DNA of 11,708 nucleotides from Deltaproteobacteria bacterium (GTDB taxonomy: Bacteria > Desulfobacterota > Desulfuromonadia > Desulfuromonadales > Geopsychrobacteraceae): assembly GCA_009993495.1 (NCBI GenBank), contig JAACTI010000110.1, positions 1 to 11,708 of the forward strand, given 5' to 3'. The notes below the pieces were generated by a model, which saw nothing but the letters and a program-made list of their open reading frames with translations, was not told where the DNA came from and made no database searches. Every line of letters begins with the position of its first letter. Positions within the stretch are counted from its first letter, which is position 1. Both the position numbers and the translations under genes were made by a program. Shown in pieces: positions 1 to 6,956 of the stretch.

Positions 1-1422
1 GACATCAGAGCGGGTACGCCGCACCATGACATGCTTGAGGATGCGCTCGCGGATTTCTCGGGAGACCGCCTTGATGGCCTCCTTGTAGGCCGGGTCAGTG
101 CGGTCCAGTCCCTTAAATCGACCGCGCAGAGAGGCAAAGAAGCGCTCGAGATTGGGAATACCGGGGATAGTCGAATTTTTGGGGATCTGGAACAGCTTGA
201 GCTGGGCAAAAATGTCATCGATGGTGTTATTCAGCGGTGTCGCTGTGACCAGAATGACCTTTTTCCCCCGGCAGATATCGAGCAGATCGGCGTAGGAACG
301 GGTCCCTTCGTTGCGGAAGCGGTGCGCCTCGTCGACCACCACATAGTCGAAACGATCGAGGCCGAACTTAATCACTTTCTCAAGCTTTCCGAGCGACTCG
401 ACCCGTGCCGGAACACGGAAATCGTGCAGACTCTCTTCCCAGTAGCTCTTCAACACCGGCGGGCAGATCACCAGAATCCGCCCTTTAAGCTGTTGCAGCA
501 ATTGCGCGGCGATGAAGGTCTTGCCCAAGCCGACCACATCGGCCAGAAAGACCCCGTTGTGTTCGTTTAGCTTCTTAATCGCCTGCTGCACCGCCTGCTG
601 CTGGTATTGCAATGCCATGAACCCTTCGGGCAGAAAGATTTCAATATCGTCCTGAAGGTTGATATCTTCCTGCAGGTACTCATAAATCAGTTTCAGATAG
701 AGTTCGTACGGGGTGATGGAGTCATTCAGCCAGGTTTTTTTCTGCACGGCATCGACAAAATCATCGGATATGTCGACCGACTGTCGCCACAAGTCTTCAA
801 ACTGCTCTAGGGCGTACTCAACATCACGGCGCTGACGAAGCTCAACGTTGAATTCGCGGTTGGCAACCAGGCCGGAATAGGAGAAGTTGCTCGAACCGGT
901 AACGACAAAACCATAATCACGATCATCCGGGGCAAAGCGTCCGATGTAGACTTTGGCGTGAATGTTTCTGGATGGGAAGGCCCGGATTTCGAGTTTTTTG
1001 CCGTTGCCACCACGGTTGCGGTCTTCGGCAGAATCGGCGCATTCCGATTTTAGAAATTCGATGAATTTTTTCAGTCCCAGTTCAAGTCTGTCATCTGCTT
1101 CCTCAGAATGTTCAATTTCTTCGATCAGAGTCTGCTGAAACTGGTCTTTGGCATTTTTGTGGGACTCAAAGTCGATAACAGACTGCGAGCGATAAGCATT
1201 GATAGCCCGGTTCGATTCGTCGTCAATCCCCAGCCCAACCAGTATGCGGGTTTTCTCAACCGGCTCTATGCTATCGTAAAGCTGATAAAAACCACTGGAA
1301 CGGAAATAACCGACCAGAACATCAAAGAGTTGCGTGTCTGCCAGCGTGGCCTTGAAGCGATCCAGCAGGGTCTGATGCGGGCCATTGGTAAAGAAGGTCA
1401 GGTCGGTGTTTTGTTTGCTCAT
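1..1422 (-). CDS. PLD-nuclease/SNF2-type helicase fusion (C-terminus cut by window edge)
   Basis: I translated this frame by hand; it is open for 474 codons from the ATG at 1422–1420 to the window edge without a stop. Residues about 1–220 form a phospholipase-D-like domain with one HKD-type motif: H155-A-K157 followed by G176-S-S-N179. Residues about 265–474 begin a superfamily 2 SNF2-type motor, with a Q-rich segment at 268–280, a Walker A-like motif ending G300-K301-T302, the DEAH box at 364–367 and a TAT motif III at 393–395. The second RecA domain and any C-terminal domain lie outside the window. A single HKD suggests a nuclease that works as a dimer, as in BfiI-like and NgoAVII-like restriction enzymes (family knowledge). 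Fusion to a DNA translocase suggests phage defence or restriction, but this is inference. The ribosome site before the ATG is weak. The gene lies just downstream of tRNA-Leu. Confidence 0.88.
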   Translation of the reverse strand, partial: MSKQNTDLTFFTNGPHQTLLDRFKATLADTQLFDVLVGYFRSSGFYQLYDSIEPVEKTRILVGLGIDDESNRAINAYRSQSVIDFESHKNAKDQFQQTLIEEIEHSEEADDRLELGLKKFIEFLKSECADSAEDRNRGGNGKKLEIRAFPSRNIHAKVYIGRFAPDDRDYGFVVTGSSNFSYSGLVANREFNVELRQRRDVEYALEQFEDLWRQSVDISDDFVDAVQKKTWLNDSITPYELYLKLIYEYLQEDINLQDDIEIFLPEGFMALQYQQQAVQQAIKKLNEHNGVFLADVVGLGKTFIAAQLLQQLKGRILVICPPVLKSYWEESLHDFRVPARVESLGKLEKVIKFGLDRFDYVVVDEAHRFRNEGTRSYADLLDICRGKKVILVTATPLNNTIDDIFAQLKLFQIPKNSTIPGIPNLERFFASLRGRFKGLDRTDPAYKEAIKAVSREIRERILKHVMVRRTRSDV

Positions 1423-1676
1423 GGAGTCTCTATAATCCCCTCGTGGATAAAGAAAATAAAGTCCTTGCAGATTAACAAACTTTCTGAATTTCCTGAAGAA
1501 AAATAAACATCTTGCTCACATCATCCCAAGCATCCACTCCTCGACCTCGACCATGTTTTGTGCGACCGGTAACCGGGGTAGTTTCAAGAATGTTGACGGA
1601 TCTGCAGGCCATGGCGCAGATGCGCTGAGCTTGTTTCGCGCTGACTCATGGATCAGAATGGATGAAACAGAACCAT
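1423..1676. other. Intergenic stretch between tRNA terminator and helicase gene
   Basis: About 250 bases separate the tRNA-Leu terminator from the helicase start. I see no RNA gene, no good minus-strand promoter and no clear Shine-Dalgarno sequence before 1422. It contains one short open frame (1472–1612, listed separately) and an imperfect palindrome around 1564–1578 (ACCGGT next to ACCGGGGT). A perfect TATAAT lies on the plus strand at 1431–1436 but has no convincing -35 partner. I found no copy of the tRNA 3' end here that would mark an attachment site. The helicase promoter must lie in this stretch, unless the gene is read through from the tRNA. Confidence 0.5.
1472..1612 (-). CDS. Doubtful 46-residue open frame upstream of the helicase
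   Basis: An ATG at 1612–1610 opens 46 codons ending in TAA at 1474–1472; the same frame is open back to about 1645. The product would have a short Arg/Gly/His-rich middle (residues about 16–26) followed by an acidic and then hydrophobic tail (residues 27–46). I do not recognise it. There is no Shine-Dalgarno sequence before the ATG, and the length could arise by chance. It could be a tiny leader gene, a remnant of a longer coding region, or a non-coding element that happens to be open. Real-gene status is unlikely without conservation evidence. Confidence 0.18.
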   Translation of the reverse strand: MACRSVNILETTPVTGRTKHGRGRGVDAWDDVSKMFIFLQEIQKVC

Positions 1677-1712
1677 AAAAAGAGAAAAGCCCTCGTTTTC
1701 AGAGGGCTTTTT
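1677..1712 (-). terminator. Rho-independent terminator downstream of tRNA-Leu
   Basis: A perfect 10-bp stem pairs AAAAGCCCTC (1685–1694) with GAGGGCTTTT (1702–1711) around a 7-base loop. On the minus strand the stem is followed by a T-rich tract (complement of 1677–1688), starting about 30 bases past the tRNA CCA end. Plus-strand T residues at 1708–1712 mean it could also stop transcription coming from the other side. Confidence 0.85.
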
Positions 1713-1743
1713 GTACTACATTGAATCATGATGAATTTTCAAA

Positions 1744-1830
1744 TGGTACCCGGGACGAGAATCGAACTCGTACAGGATTACTCCCGAGGGATTTTAAGTC
1801 CCTTGCGTCTACCAGTTCCGCCACCCGGGC
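1744..1830 (-). tRNA. tRNA-Leu (anticodon UAA), CCA encoded
   Basis: The 87-base minus-strand sequence folds as a class II tRNA. The acceptor stem GCCCGGG pairs with CCCGGGT (first pair G–U), followed by discriminator A and an encoded CCA at 1746–1744. The anticodon arm is AGGGA-CTTAAAA-TCCCT, giving anticodon UAA, which reads UUA and UUG. A long variable arm and the T-arm GTTCGATTC are present. Discriminator A73 and the long variable arm fit leucine identity, and the sequence closely resembles E. coli leuZ. The 5' end is only 8 bases after the mqnA stop, yet it has its own promoter and terminator. Confidence 0.97.
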
Positions 1831-1838
1831 ATGGGTGC

Positions 1839-2714
1839 TTATCTTAGTGATTCGTGAGATTCTGTCAACTGAATATCTGTGAAAAATTCAATTTGTGGCT
1901 CTTGTGCGATGAACTGGTGTTTGAGGCAAAGCTGAGCAAATTTCTTCAGGCCCTCCAGGTGCTGGGGCGTCAGCTGATAATTGATGGTCTGCCAATATTG
2001 TACCAGCTCTCCGGTCTGGAGATTAAGTTTTTGATGGAGCGGAGTTTCTTCGGCCAACTGCGGTAATTGTTGCAGAGACAAGGCCAGAGACTTTTTCAGC
2101 TGCTGATGAAGCAAGTGCAAAGCATCGGTCTTGTCACGCGCGGCGGCGCGCCGCATTATCCACAAAGCAAAAACAAAGGGCAGGCCGGTGTGCTGAAACC
2201 AAAGCGCGCCAAGATCATAAATCTGCATGCCTGAGGGTAATAGGCGTGCCTGCTTCATTGCGCGATCGCCAATCAACAAAACAGGTTGGCGGGCCGCAAT
2301 CAAAGCCTCAGCCGGCCCTGCAGGAACAAAATCCAGCACCTGCGGGTGCGCATAGAATTCGCGTAATAAAACCCGTAAAAGATTGATAGAGGTCGCAGAT
2401 TCTCCGGTAATGGCGATGGCTTGGCCCAAGAGCTTCTCCGGTGGGCAGGGGCTGAACAGTAGAACGCTTTGCACCGGGCCACAGGAAGAAATGGAGACCT
2501 CGGGCAGCAACAGGTAGTCTTGGCTGTTGCGGAGATATTCGAAGGAAGATGAGGGGCTGATATCAACTTCGCCGGTCTGCAACATCCGGTTAAGCGCCGA
2601 GGGCACACCCGAGAGAATTTGACCGTTGAAACCCTTGTCACGCAGATAATGAAAGAAGGGTTCGCAGTTCAAATAGGGGATGTGACCAACCCGTAATTTT
2701 GGTTCAATCGACAT
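1839..2714 (-). CDS. mqnA: Chorismate dehydratase MqnA (futalosine menaquinone pathway)
   Basis: This 291-residue protein has the periplasmic-binding-protein-like fold signature of MqnA: IPYLN (12–16), VDISPSSSFEY (50–60), SISSCGPVQSVLLF (74–87), LIGDRAM (147–153) and DLGALWFQHTGLPFVFALW (167–185). The family dehydrates chorismate to 3-[(1-carboxyvinyl)oxy]benzoate, the first step of menaquinone synthesis through futalosine, in the cytoplasm. MqnD is a relative with similar architecture, but the first-half motifs fit MqnA better. The ATG at 2714 follows a good GGAG ribosome site with a 6-base gap and overlaps the end of the upstream lipM-like gene by 11 bases, implying translational coupling. 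Its 3' end carries the tRNA-Leu promoter. AroB and AroQ of the chorismate route are encoded in the same run. Confidence 0.93.
   Translation of the reverse strand: MSIEPKLRVGHIPYLNCEPFFHYLRDKGFNGQILSGVPSALNRMLQTGEVDISPSSSFEYLRNSQDYLLLPEVSISSCGPVQSVLLFSPCPPEKLLGQAIAITGESATSINLLRVLLREFYAHPQVLDFVPAGPAEALIAARQPVLLIGDRAMKQARLLPSGMQIYDLGALWFQHTGLPFVFALWIMRRAAARDKTDALHLLHQQLKKSLALSLQQLPQLAEETPLHQKLNLQTGELVQYWQTINYQLTPQHLEGLKKFAQLCLKHQFIAQEPQIEFFTDIQLTESHESLR
1841..1868 (-). promoter_or_regulatory. Sigma70-type promoter of tRNA-Leu inside the end of mqnA
   Basis: The minus strand has a consensus -35 TTGACA (complement of 1863–1868), a 16-base spacer and a -10-like TAAGAT (complement of 1841–1846). 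An AT-rich stretch upstream of the -35 resembles an UP element. The predicted start, near 1834, is a few bases before the mature tRNA end, and the GC-rich segment between resembles the discriminator of stringently controlled stable-RNA promoters. The -10 box overlaps the last two mqnA sense codons and the first base of its stop. Confidence 0.7.
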
Positions 2715-3549
2715 ACAAAGCTCCGGCTGACAGGGGCCAATCGAGGCATTGATAGCGATGCTGAGCTAGTTGTGTTGCCTGCTGTAATTCATCAGTCGTC
2801 AAAGCCTGTTCGACAAAATCTACCGGCCAACCGCGGACAAAAGCGTGAATCAGGGCCTCTTCAAGTTGTGCGCTGGTACAAGGTGGTTGACAAAAGCGGT
2901 TGATCCAGCCAATTTTTTGGGCCAAGCGCTGAACGCCTGTGGCGGAACTCAGGCTGGTATCGGTATTCAAGAGTAAAAAAAGTTGAGTCAAATCCATATT
3001 TAATGGCAAGGAACCATGTTGCAGAAAACCCTGACGGGTTCTCTTTTGGGAACTGCCACAAATTTTTTTACCTTCACAGAGAATTTCAAACTGGGCGGGG
3101 GCCGTAAAGCAGGCACTCTGCTCAACGCGACTGGTGGTGCCCTCGCCCCCATGCCGTGCAGCGATTTCAGCATTTAGGCCGATGGCGGTCAGGGCATCGA
3201 GCAGAACCTGTGCAATATGCTGATAGCTAGCGGAGATGGTGCCACTGAACAAACCCTGGCGTTTGGCGATCACGGCGTAGGTGAGCTCATCGTCATGTAA
3301 CACCGCCCGCCCGCCGGTGAGGCGGCGCACCACCTCGACTTTATGGTGTCGACACGCCTGAAGGTTATACTGTTCAGCCTTGCGTTGGCTGAATCCCAGA
3401 CTTAATGTCGGGTTCTGCCAACGGTATAAACGAACAACAGGCGGGGATATCCCCGCCTGTACTTTTTGGAGTAAAACCTGATCCAGGGCCATGTTCATGG
3501 CACCAGTGAAGGCTTCTGCCCGAATGAGACGCCAGTGCGTACCTATCAC
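2704..3549 (-). CDS. LipM-like octanoyltransferase / lipoate-protein ligase family
   Basis: This 281-residue member of the BPL/LplA/LipB family has RRLTGGRAVLHDDELTY starting at residue 75, the likely catalytic Cys in SACF (C147), and the lysine-containing KKICGSSQKR (161–170) followed by LQHGS. These match B. subtilis LipM, which moves octanoyl from acyl carrier protein to GcvH through a cysteine thioester, better than ATP-dependent LplA. Which reaction it performs is inference. I chose the GTG at 3549 because the N-terminus then aligns with family members (THWRLI…MNMALD). It is one base after the accC stop, so it relies on coupling rather than a clear ribosome site. A GTG at 3597, inside accC, would add 16 residues unlike the family, and an internal ATG near 3495 would remove conserved sequence. 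The gene overlaps mqnA by 11 bases. Confidence 0.85.
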   Translation of the reverse strand: MIGTHWRLIRAEAFTGAMNMALDQVLLQKVQAGISPPVVRLYRWQNPTLSLGFSQRKAEQYNLQACRHHKVEVVRRLTGGRAVLHDDELTYAVIAKRQGLFSGTISASYQHIAQVLLDALTAIGLNAEIAARHGGEGTTSRVEQSACFTAPAQFEILCEGKKICGSSQKRTRQGFLQHGSLPLNMDLTQLFLLLNTDTSLSSATGVQRLAQKIGWINRFCQPPCTSAQLEEALIHAFVRGWPVDFVEQALTTDELQQATQLAQHRYQCLDWPLSAGALYVD

Positions 3550-3550
3550 C

Positions 3551-4888
3551 TTAAATTTTGACCCGTTCGAGAAAATTAGTATCAAAATCGAGGTCACAAA
3601 ATTGCTTATTGTTCATCAATTTCTGATGAAAAGGTATTGTGGTTTTAATGCCCTGAATAATGTACTCGTCGAGGGCAACTTTCATGCGTTTGATAGCCGC
3701 TTCACGATTTTCGGCATGAACGATCAGTTTTCCGATCATTGAATCATAGTGCGGTAACACCGTGTATTGATCATACATGGCACTTTCAACCCGCACTCCC
3801 ATGCCACCGGGGGTATGATAACCGGTAATTTTCCCAGGAAAAGGCGTAAATTTTTCCGGATCCTCGGCGTTGATGCGACATTCAATGGCGTGACCGGTAA
3901 TTTTAATATCTTCCTGTTTGTAACGCAGTTCAAACCCGGCAGCTGAACGAATTTGTTCTTTGATAATGTCGACGCCGGTGACCATTTCGGTGACCGGGTG
4001 CTCGACCTGAACCCGGGTGTTCATTTCCATGAAATAGAAACTGCCGTCGCTATCAAGCAGGTACTCAATGGTTCCGGCACTCGAATAGTTGACCGCCTTG
4101 GCCGCTGCTACCGCACAGGCCCCCATCCGCTCACGCAGTTCGGGGGTTAACACCGGGCAGGGGGCCTCTTCAACCAGCTTCTGATGCCGCCGCTGAATGG
4201 AGCAGTCGCGCTCACCCAGGTGAATGACATTGCCATGTTTATCACCCAGTATCTGAATTTCGACATGGCGTGGGTGTTCGCAAAATTTTTCAATGTAAAC
4301 ATCGGCTTTGCCGAACCCCGCCTGAGCTTCGGTGCGAGCCATAGCCAAGGCATTAGGCAAAGAAGCCGGCGAATGAACAATTTTCATCCCCCGACCACCA
4401 CCACCAGCGGAGGCCTTGATGATGATGGGATAGCCTATTTCGGCGGCAATGCGCACGGCCTCTTCAGTGGTTTCTACGCTTTTGTTGGTGCCAGGCAAAA
4501 TAGGTACGCCCGCGGCGGTTACGGTCTGGCGCGCGGAAATTTTATCCCCCATGCGCCGCATGTTGTCGGCCGAGGGGCCGATGAACACGATTCCGCACTG
4601 CTCACAAATTTCGGCAAATTCGGCATTTTCAGATAAAAACCCGTAGCCCGGATGAATCGCATCGGCATCGGCAATTTCCGCCGCGCTGATAATTGCTTTC
4701 ATGTTGAGATAACTTTTGGCGCTTGGCGCTGGGCCGATACACACCGCTTCATCAGCCAGGCTGACATGCAATGCATCGGCATCGACATCGGAAAAAACGG
4801 CAACCGTATGGATACCCAGTTCTTTGCAGGCCCGAATAATGCGCACGGCAATTTCCCCGCGATTTGCGATCAATATTTTATGAAACAT
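3551..4888 (-). CDS. accC: Acetyl-CoA carboxylase, biotin carboxylase subunit
   Basis: At 445 residues this is the normal length for AccC, the ATP-grasp enzyme that carboxylates biotin on BCCP with bicarbonate and ATP, the first half-reaction of malonyl-CoA synthesis. Visible motifs are the N-terminal ILIANRGEIAVRI (5–17), the glycine-rich ATP loop KASAGGGGRGMK (158–169), MEMNTRVQVEHPVTE (287–301) with E288, N290, R292 and E296, and R338 in HAIECRIN. These residue numbers coincide with E. coli AccC. The ATG at 4888 follows a strong GGGAGAG ribosome site. It is 33 bases after accB, in the classic accB–accC arrangement, and the lipM-like gene starts one base after its stop. AccA and AccD are not in the window. 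Confidence 0.98.
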   Translation of the reverse strand: MFHKILIANRGEIAVRIIRACKELGIHTVAVFSDVDADALHVSLADEAVCIGPAPSAKSYLNMKAIISAAEIADADAIHPGYGFLSENAEFAEICEQCGIVFIGPSADNMRRMGDKISARQTVTAAGVPILPGTNKSVETTEEAVRIAAEIGYPIIIKASAGGGGRGMKIVHSPASLPNALAMARTEAQAGFGKADVYIEKFCEHPRHVEIQILGDKHGNVIHLGERDCSIQRRHQKLVEEAPCPVLTPELRERMGACAVAAAKAVNYSSAGTIEYLLDSDGSFYFMEMNTRVQVEHPVTEMVTGVDIIKEQIRSAAGFELRYKQEDIKITGHAIECRINAEDPEKFTPFPGKITGYHTPGGMGVRVESAMYDQYTVLPHYDSMIGKLIVHAENREAAIKRMKVALDEYIIQGIKTTIPFHQKLMNNKQFCDLDFDTNFLERVKI

Positions 4889-4921
4889 CTGAGCTCTCCC
4901 ATTGAGATAGCCGGTTGGTGT

Positions 4922-5401
4922 TTAGAGACGTTCGACCAAAAACAGTGCCTCACCATACTCAACCGGTGCCGCATCACTTTTTAAAATTTCAATAATACGA
5001 CATTTAAACTCAGCTTCAATTTCATTGAAAAGCTTCATCGCTTCAACCAAACACAGGGTTTGTCCCGCTTCTACCAGGTCTCCGACCTTGACAAAAGTAT
5101 CGGCATCGGGTGAAGGGCGGTGGTACATGGTACCCACAATGGGTGAGGGAATTTTTTCGTAACGCTCATCTTCAACCGCGGCGGGGGGAGCAGCCGCACC
5201 AGAGTTTTGACCTGGCAACACCTGAGGGGCGGCTGCCGCCGGAGCTTGTAAGACCGGGGCACTCTGGGCCGCAAACTGAACGTATTCTTTCTCAGGTCCA
5301 CGCCGAATGACAATTTTCTCTTCCTTGTTTTCCATGCGGAACTCTGAAATATCAGTATCGGTAATCAATTTTATCAAGGATTTCAGATCTTTAATTTCCA
5401 T
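4922..5401 (-). CDS. accB: Biotin carboxyl carrier protein of acetyl-CoA carboxylase
   Basis: This 159-residue protein has the standard three-part BCCP layout. An N-terminal charged segment (1–40) is followed by an Ala/Pro-rich flexible linker (about 44–75), then a C-terminal biotinyl/lipoyl domain (80–159). The biotin attachment site is EAMK with Lys123, preceded by PIVGTMYHRPSPDA at the start of the domain. The holo-protein carries carboxybiotin from AccC to the carboxyltransferase AccAD. The start is set by an AGGAG ribosome site in the 44-base gap after pepP. Many bacteria, including B. subtilis, have efp between pepP and accB; that gene is absent here. Confidence 0.97.
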   Translation of the reverse strand: MEIKDLKSLIKLITDTDISEFRMENKEEKIVIRRGPEKEYVQFAAQSAPVLQAPAAAAPQVLPGQNSGAAAPPAAVEDERYEKIPSPIVGTMYHRPSPDADTFVKVGDLVEAGQTLCLVEAMKLFNEIEAEFKCRIIEILKSDAAPVEYGEALFLVERL

Positions 5402-5445
5402 ATTTCATTCTCCTGGTTCTAAAACCTGTAAAGATAATCGCCCGG

Positions 5446-6516
5446 TCAAAGGGCACGGTACTGTTTAGGAATCTGGGTTAAACAACGATAGCCGTCAGCG
5501 GTAACAAGGATTGTATCCTCGATACGAACCCCACCACGTCCCGGCAAGTAAATTCCGGGCTCAATCGTAATCACCATCCCCGCCTGCAGCTGATCTTTAC
5601 CACGACTGGAAACGCTGGGATACTCATGAATTTCAAGGCCAACCCCATGGCCTAGGCCATGACCAAAATTTTCGCCATACCCGGCCCTGGTGATATGCTC
5701 GCGTGCAACAGCATCTAATTCAGCCAGAGATAGCCCTGGTTTCACCCAACGCAGCGCGAGATCATGAGCTTCAAGCACCAGATCGTAAATACGGCGCAAA
5801 TCTACCGGTACATAGCCCACACCCAGGGTGATAGTTTCATCTGAATGATAGCCCTGTACCCTGGTTCCGAAATCAAAGGTTACCAGTTCGTTTGATGCCA
5901 ATTGACGTGTAGAAGCAACGCCGTGAGGTAAGGCACCGCGGGGGCCCGATGCGACAATGAAATCGAAGGCACGCTCTTCACCACCAAGACGTCGCAGAGC
6001 AATTTCCAATTCGAGAGCCAAGGTTTGTTCACTGACTCCGGGTTTAATCAAACTTTCTATTGTGGCAAAGGCCTTGGCATTCAGATCTGCGGCCTGCTGA
6101 AGGGCCTCTATTTCTGACGAAGTTTTGATGCCGCGTAAGGCGTTGATTTTTTCTTCGACCGCAACCCATTCCAAATTTTCGGCACCGCGCCGCCTCAAAG
6201 CACAAAACTCGGCGACATTCAGTTCTGCGGCAACAAAACCTATGCGTTTGAAATCCTGGGCCAAGGCCAGGGCAGTCAAGGCATCAAATTTATGCTGATA
6301 ACAGATCAGGGTATCGGCCTGCACCTGCTGCTGTGCCTGCTGCTGGTAGCGTGCATCGCTCAGGAACCAGCTGTTCGAGCGCGCGAAGAGATAAACACCA
6401 TCTGTTCCCGTAAAATTGCAGCAATAACGGATATTTTTAAGCCCGAAAAAAGCAAAAGCATCCAGCGCCAATTCGTCGAGAATTTGCGTGCAATAGAGTT
6501 TGGCAGCAGTATGCAT
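5446..6516 (-). CDS. pepP: Xaa-Pro aminopeptidase/dipeptidase, M24 family
   Basis: This 356-residue protein has a creatinase-like N-terminal domain (about 1–130) and a pita-bread M24 catalytic domain (about 135–350). All five dinuclear metal ligands are visible: D215 in TFDFG, D226 in YHSDE, H290 in GHGLGHGVG, E319 in TIEPG and E333 in VRIEDT. H286 and H297 are the usual active-site histidines. It should release N-terminal residues preceding proline, in the cytoplasm. Length and context match B. subtilis YqhT and other short PepP/PepQ-type enzymes, so exact naming (pepP or pepQ) is uncertain. Its ATG overlaps the aroQ stop by one base (TAATG), showing coupling. A Gln-rich segment at 58–66 is not part of a known motif. 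Confidence 0.92.
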   Translation of the reverse strand: MHTAAKLYCTQILDELALDAFAFFGLKNIRYCCNFTGTDGVYLFARSNSWFLSDARYQQQAQQQVQADTLICYQHKFDALTALALAQDFKRIGFVAAELNVAEFCALRRRGAENLEWVAVEEKINALRGIKTSSEIEALQQAADLNAKAFATIESLIKPGVSEQTLALELEIALRRLGGEERAFDFIVASGPRGALPHGVASTRQLASNELVTFDFGTRVQGYHSDETITLGVGYVPVDLRRIYDLVLEAHDLALRWVKPGLSLAELDAVAREHITRAGYGENFGHGLGHGVGLEIHEYPSVSSRGKDQLQAGMVITIEPGIYLPGRGGVRIEDTILVTADGYRCLTQIPKQYRAL

Positions 6517-6953
6517 TAGTGTTGCAGATGCGTGTAAAGGGCGTTGAAGGCCATTTCATAGCCGTAAGCGCCAAATCCGCAGATTTGACCTAAAACGACA
6601 CCGCTAACAAAGGAATGATGGCGAAAAGCTTCCCGGGCATAAATATTTGACAGATGAACTTCCACCGCTGGCAGGGCAACCCCGCTGAGGGCATCACGCA
6701 GGGCGACGCTGGTATGGGTAAAACCACCAGGGTTTATGATCAAACCGGCACAACCCTCAGCGGGTGCCTGATGAATGTGATCAATCAAAACACCTTCATG
6801 ATTTGACTGCTGATGCTTGATTTTAACGCCGAAATCACCGGCAAGAGTGCGTAAATTTTCAATGATTTCGTCAAGAGTCTGATAACCGTAGACCTCAGGT
6901 TCACGGCTGCCAAGCAGATTGAGATTGGGCCCGTTAAGAACTAGAATTTTCAT
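6516..6953 (-). CDS. aroQ: Type II 3-dehydroquinate dehydratase
   Basis: The 145-residue length is typical of the small dodecameric type II enzyme that converts 3-dehydroquinate to 3-dehydroshikimate. Motifs seen are LNGPNLNLLG (6–15), catalytic R17 and Y22 in SREPEVYG, NHEGVLIDHIH (51–61), NPGGFTHTS (74–82), H100 in VEVHLSNI, and the C-terminal GFGAYGYEMA. It works one step after AroB, encoded earlier in the same run. The ATG at 6953 is three bases after the roadblock gene stop, with only a weak ribosome site, so it probably depends on translational coupling. Confidence 0.97.
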   Translation of the reverse strand: MKILVLNGPNLNLLGSREPEVYGYQTLDEIIENLRTLAGDFGVKIKHQQSNHEGVLIDHIHQAPAEGCAGLIINPGGFTHTSVALRDALSGVALPAVEVHLSNIYAREAFRHHSFVSGVVLGQICGFGAYGYEMAFNALYTHLQH

Positions 6954-6956
6954 CGT

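Noticed and set aside
31..570. 179-codon open frame on the plus strand
   Set aside because: It lies antisense to the helicase frame, which shows conserved PLD and SNF2 motifs; the plus-strand product has no recognisable features.
1431..1436. Perfect TATAAT on the plus strand just upstream of the helicase start
   Set aside because: No -35 element at 16–18 bases upstream and no plus-strand gene follows it; probably chance.
1108..1506. 132-codon plus-strand frame running through the helicase start
   Set aside because: It is mostly antisense to the N-terminal PLD domain and has no recognised motif.
4184..4636. 150-codon plus-strand frame
   Set aside because: It is a complete shadow of accC on the opposite strand.
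5117..5135. Repeated GGTAC with near-palindromic symmetry in accB, resembling the GGTACC at the tRNA 3' end
   Set aside because: It lies inside conserved accB coding sequence, and the match is too short to be an attachment site.
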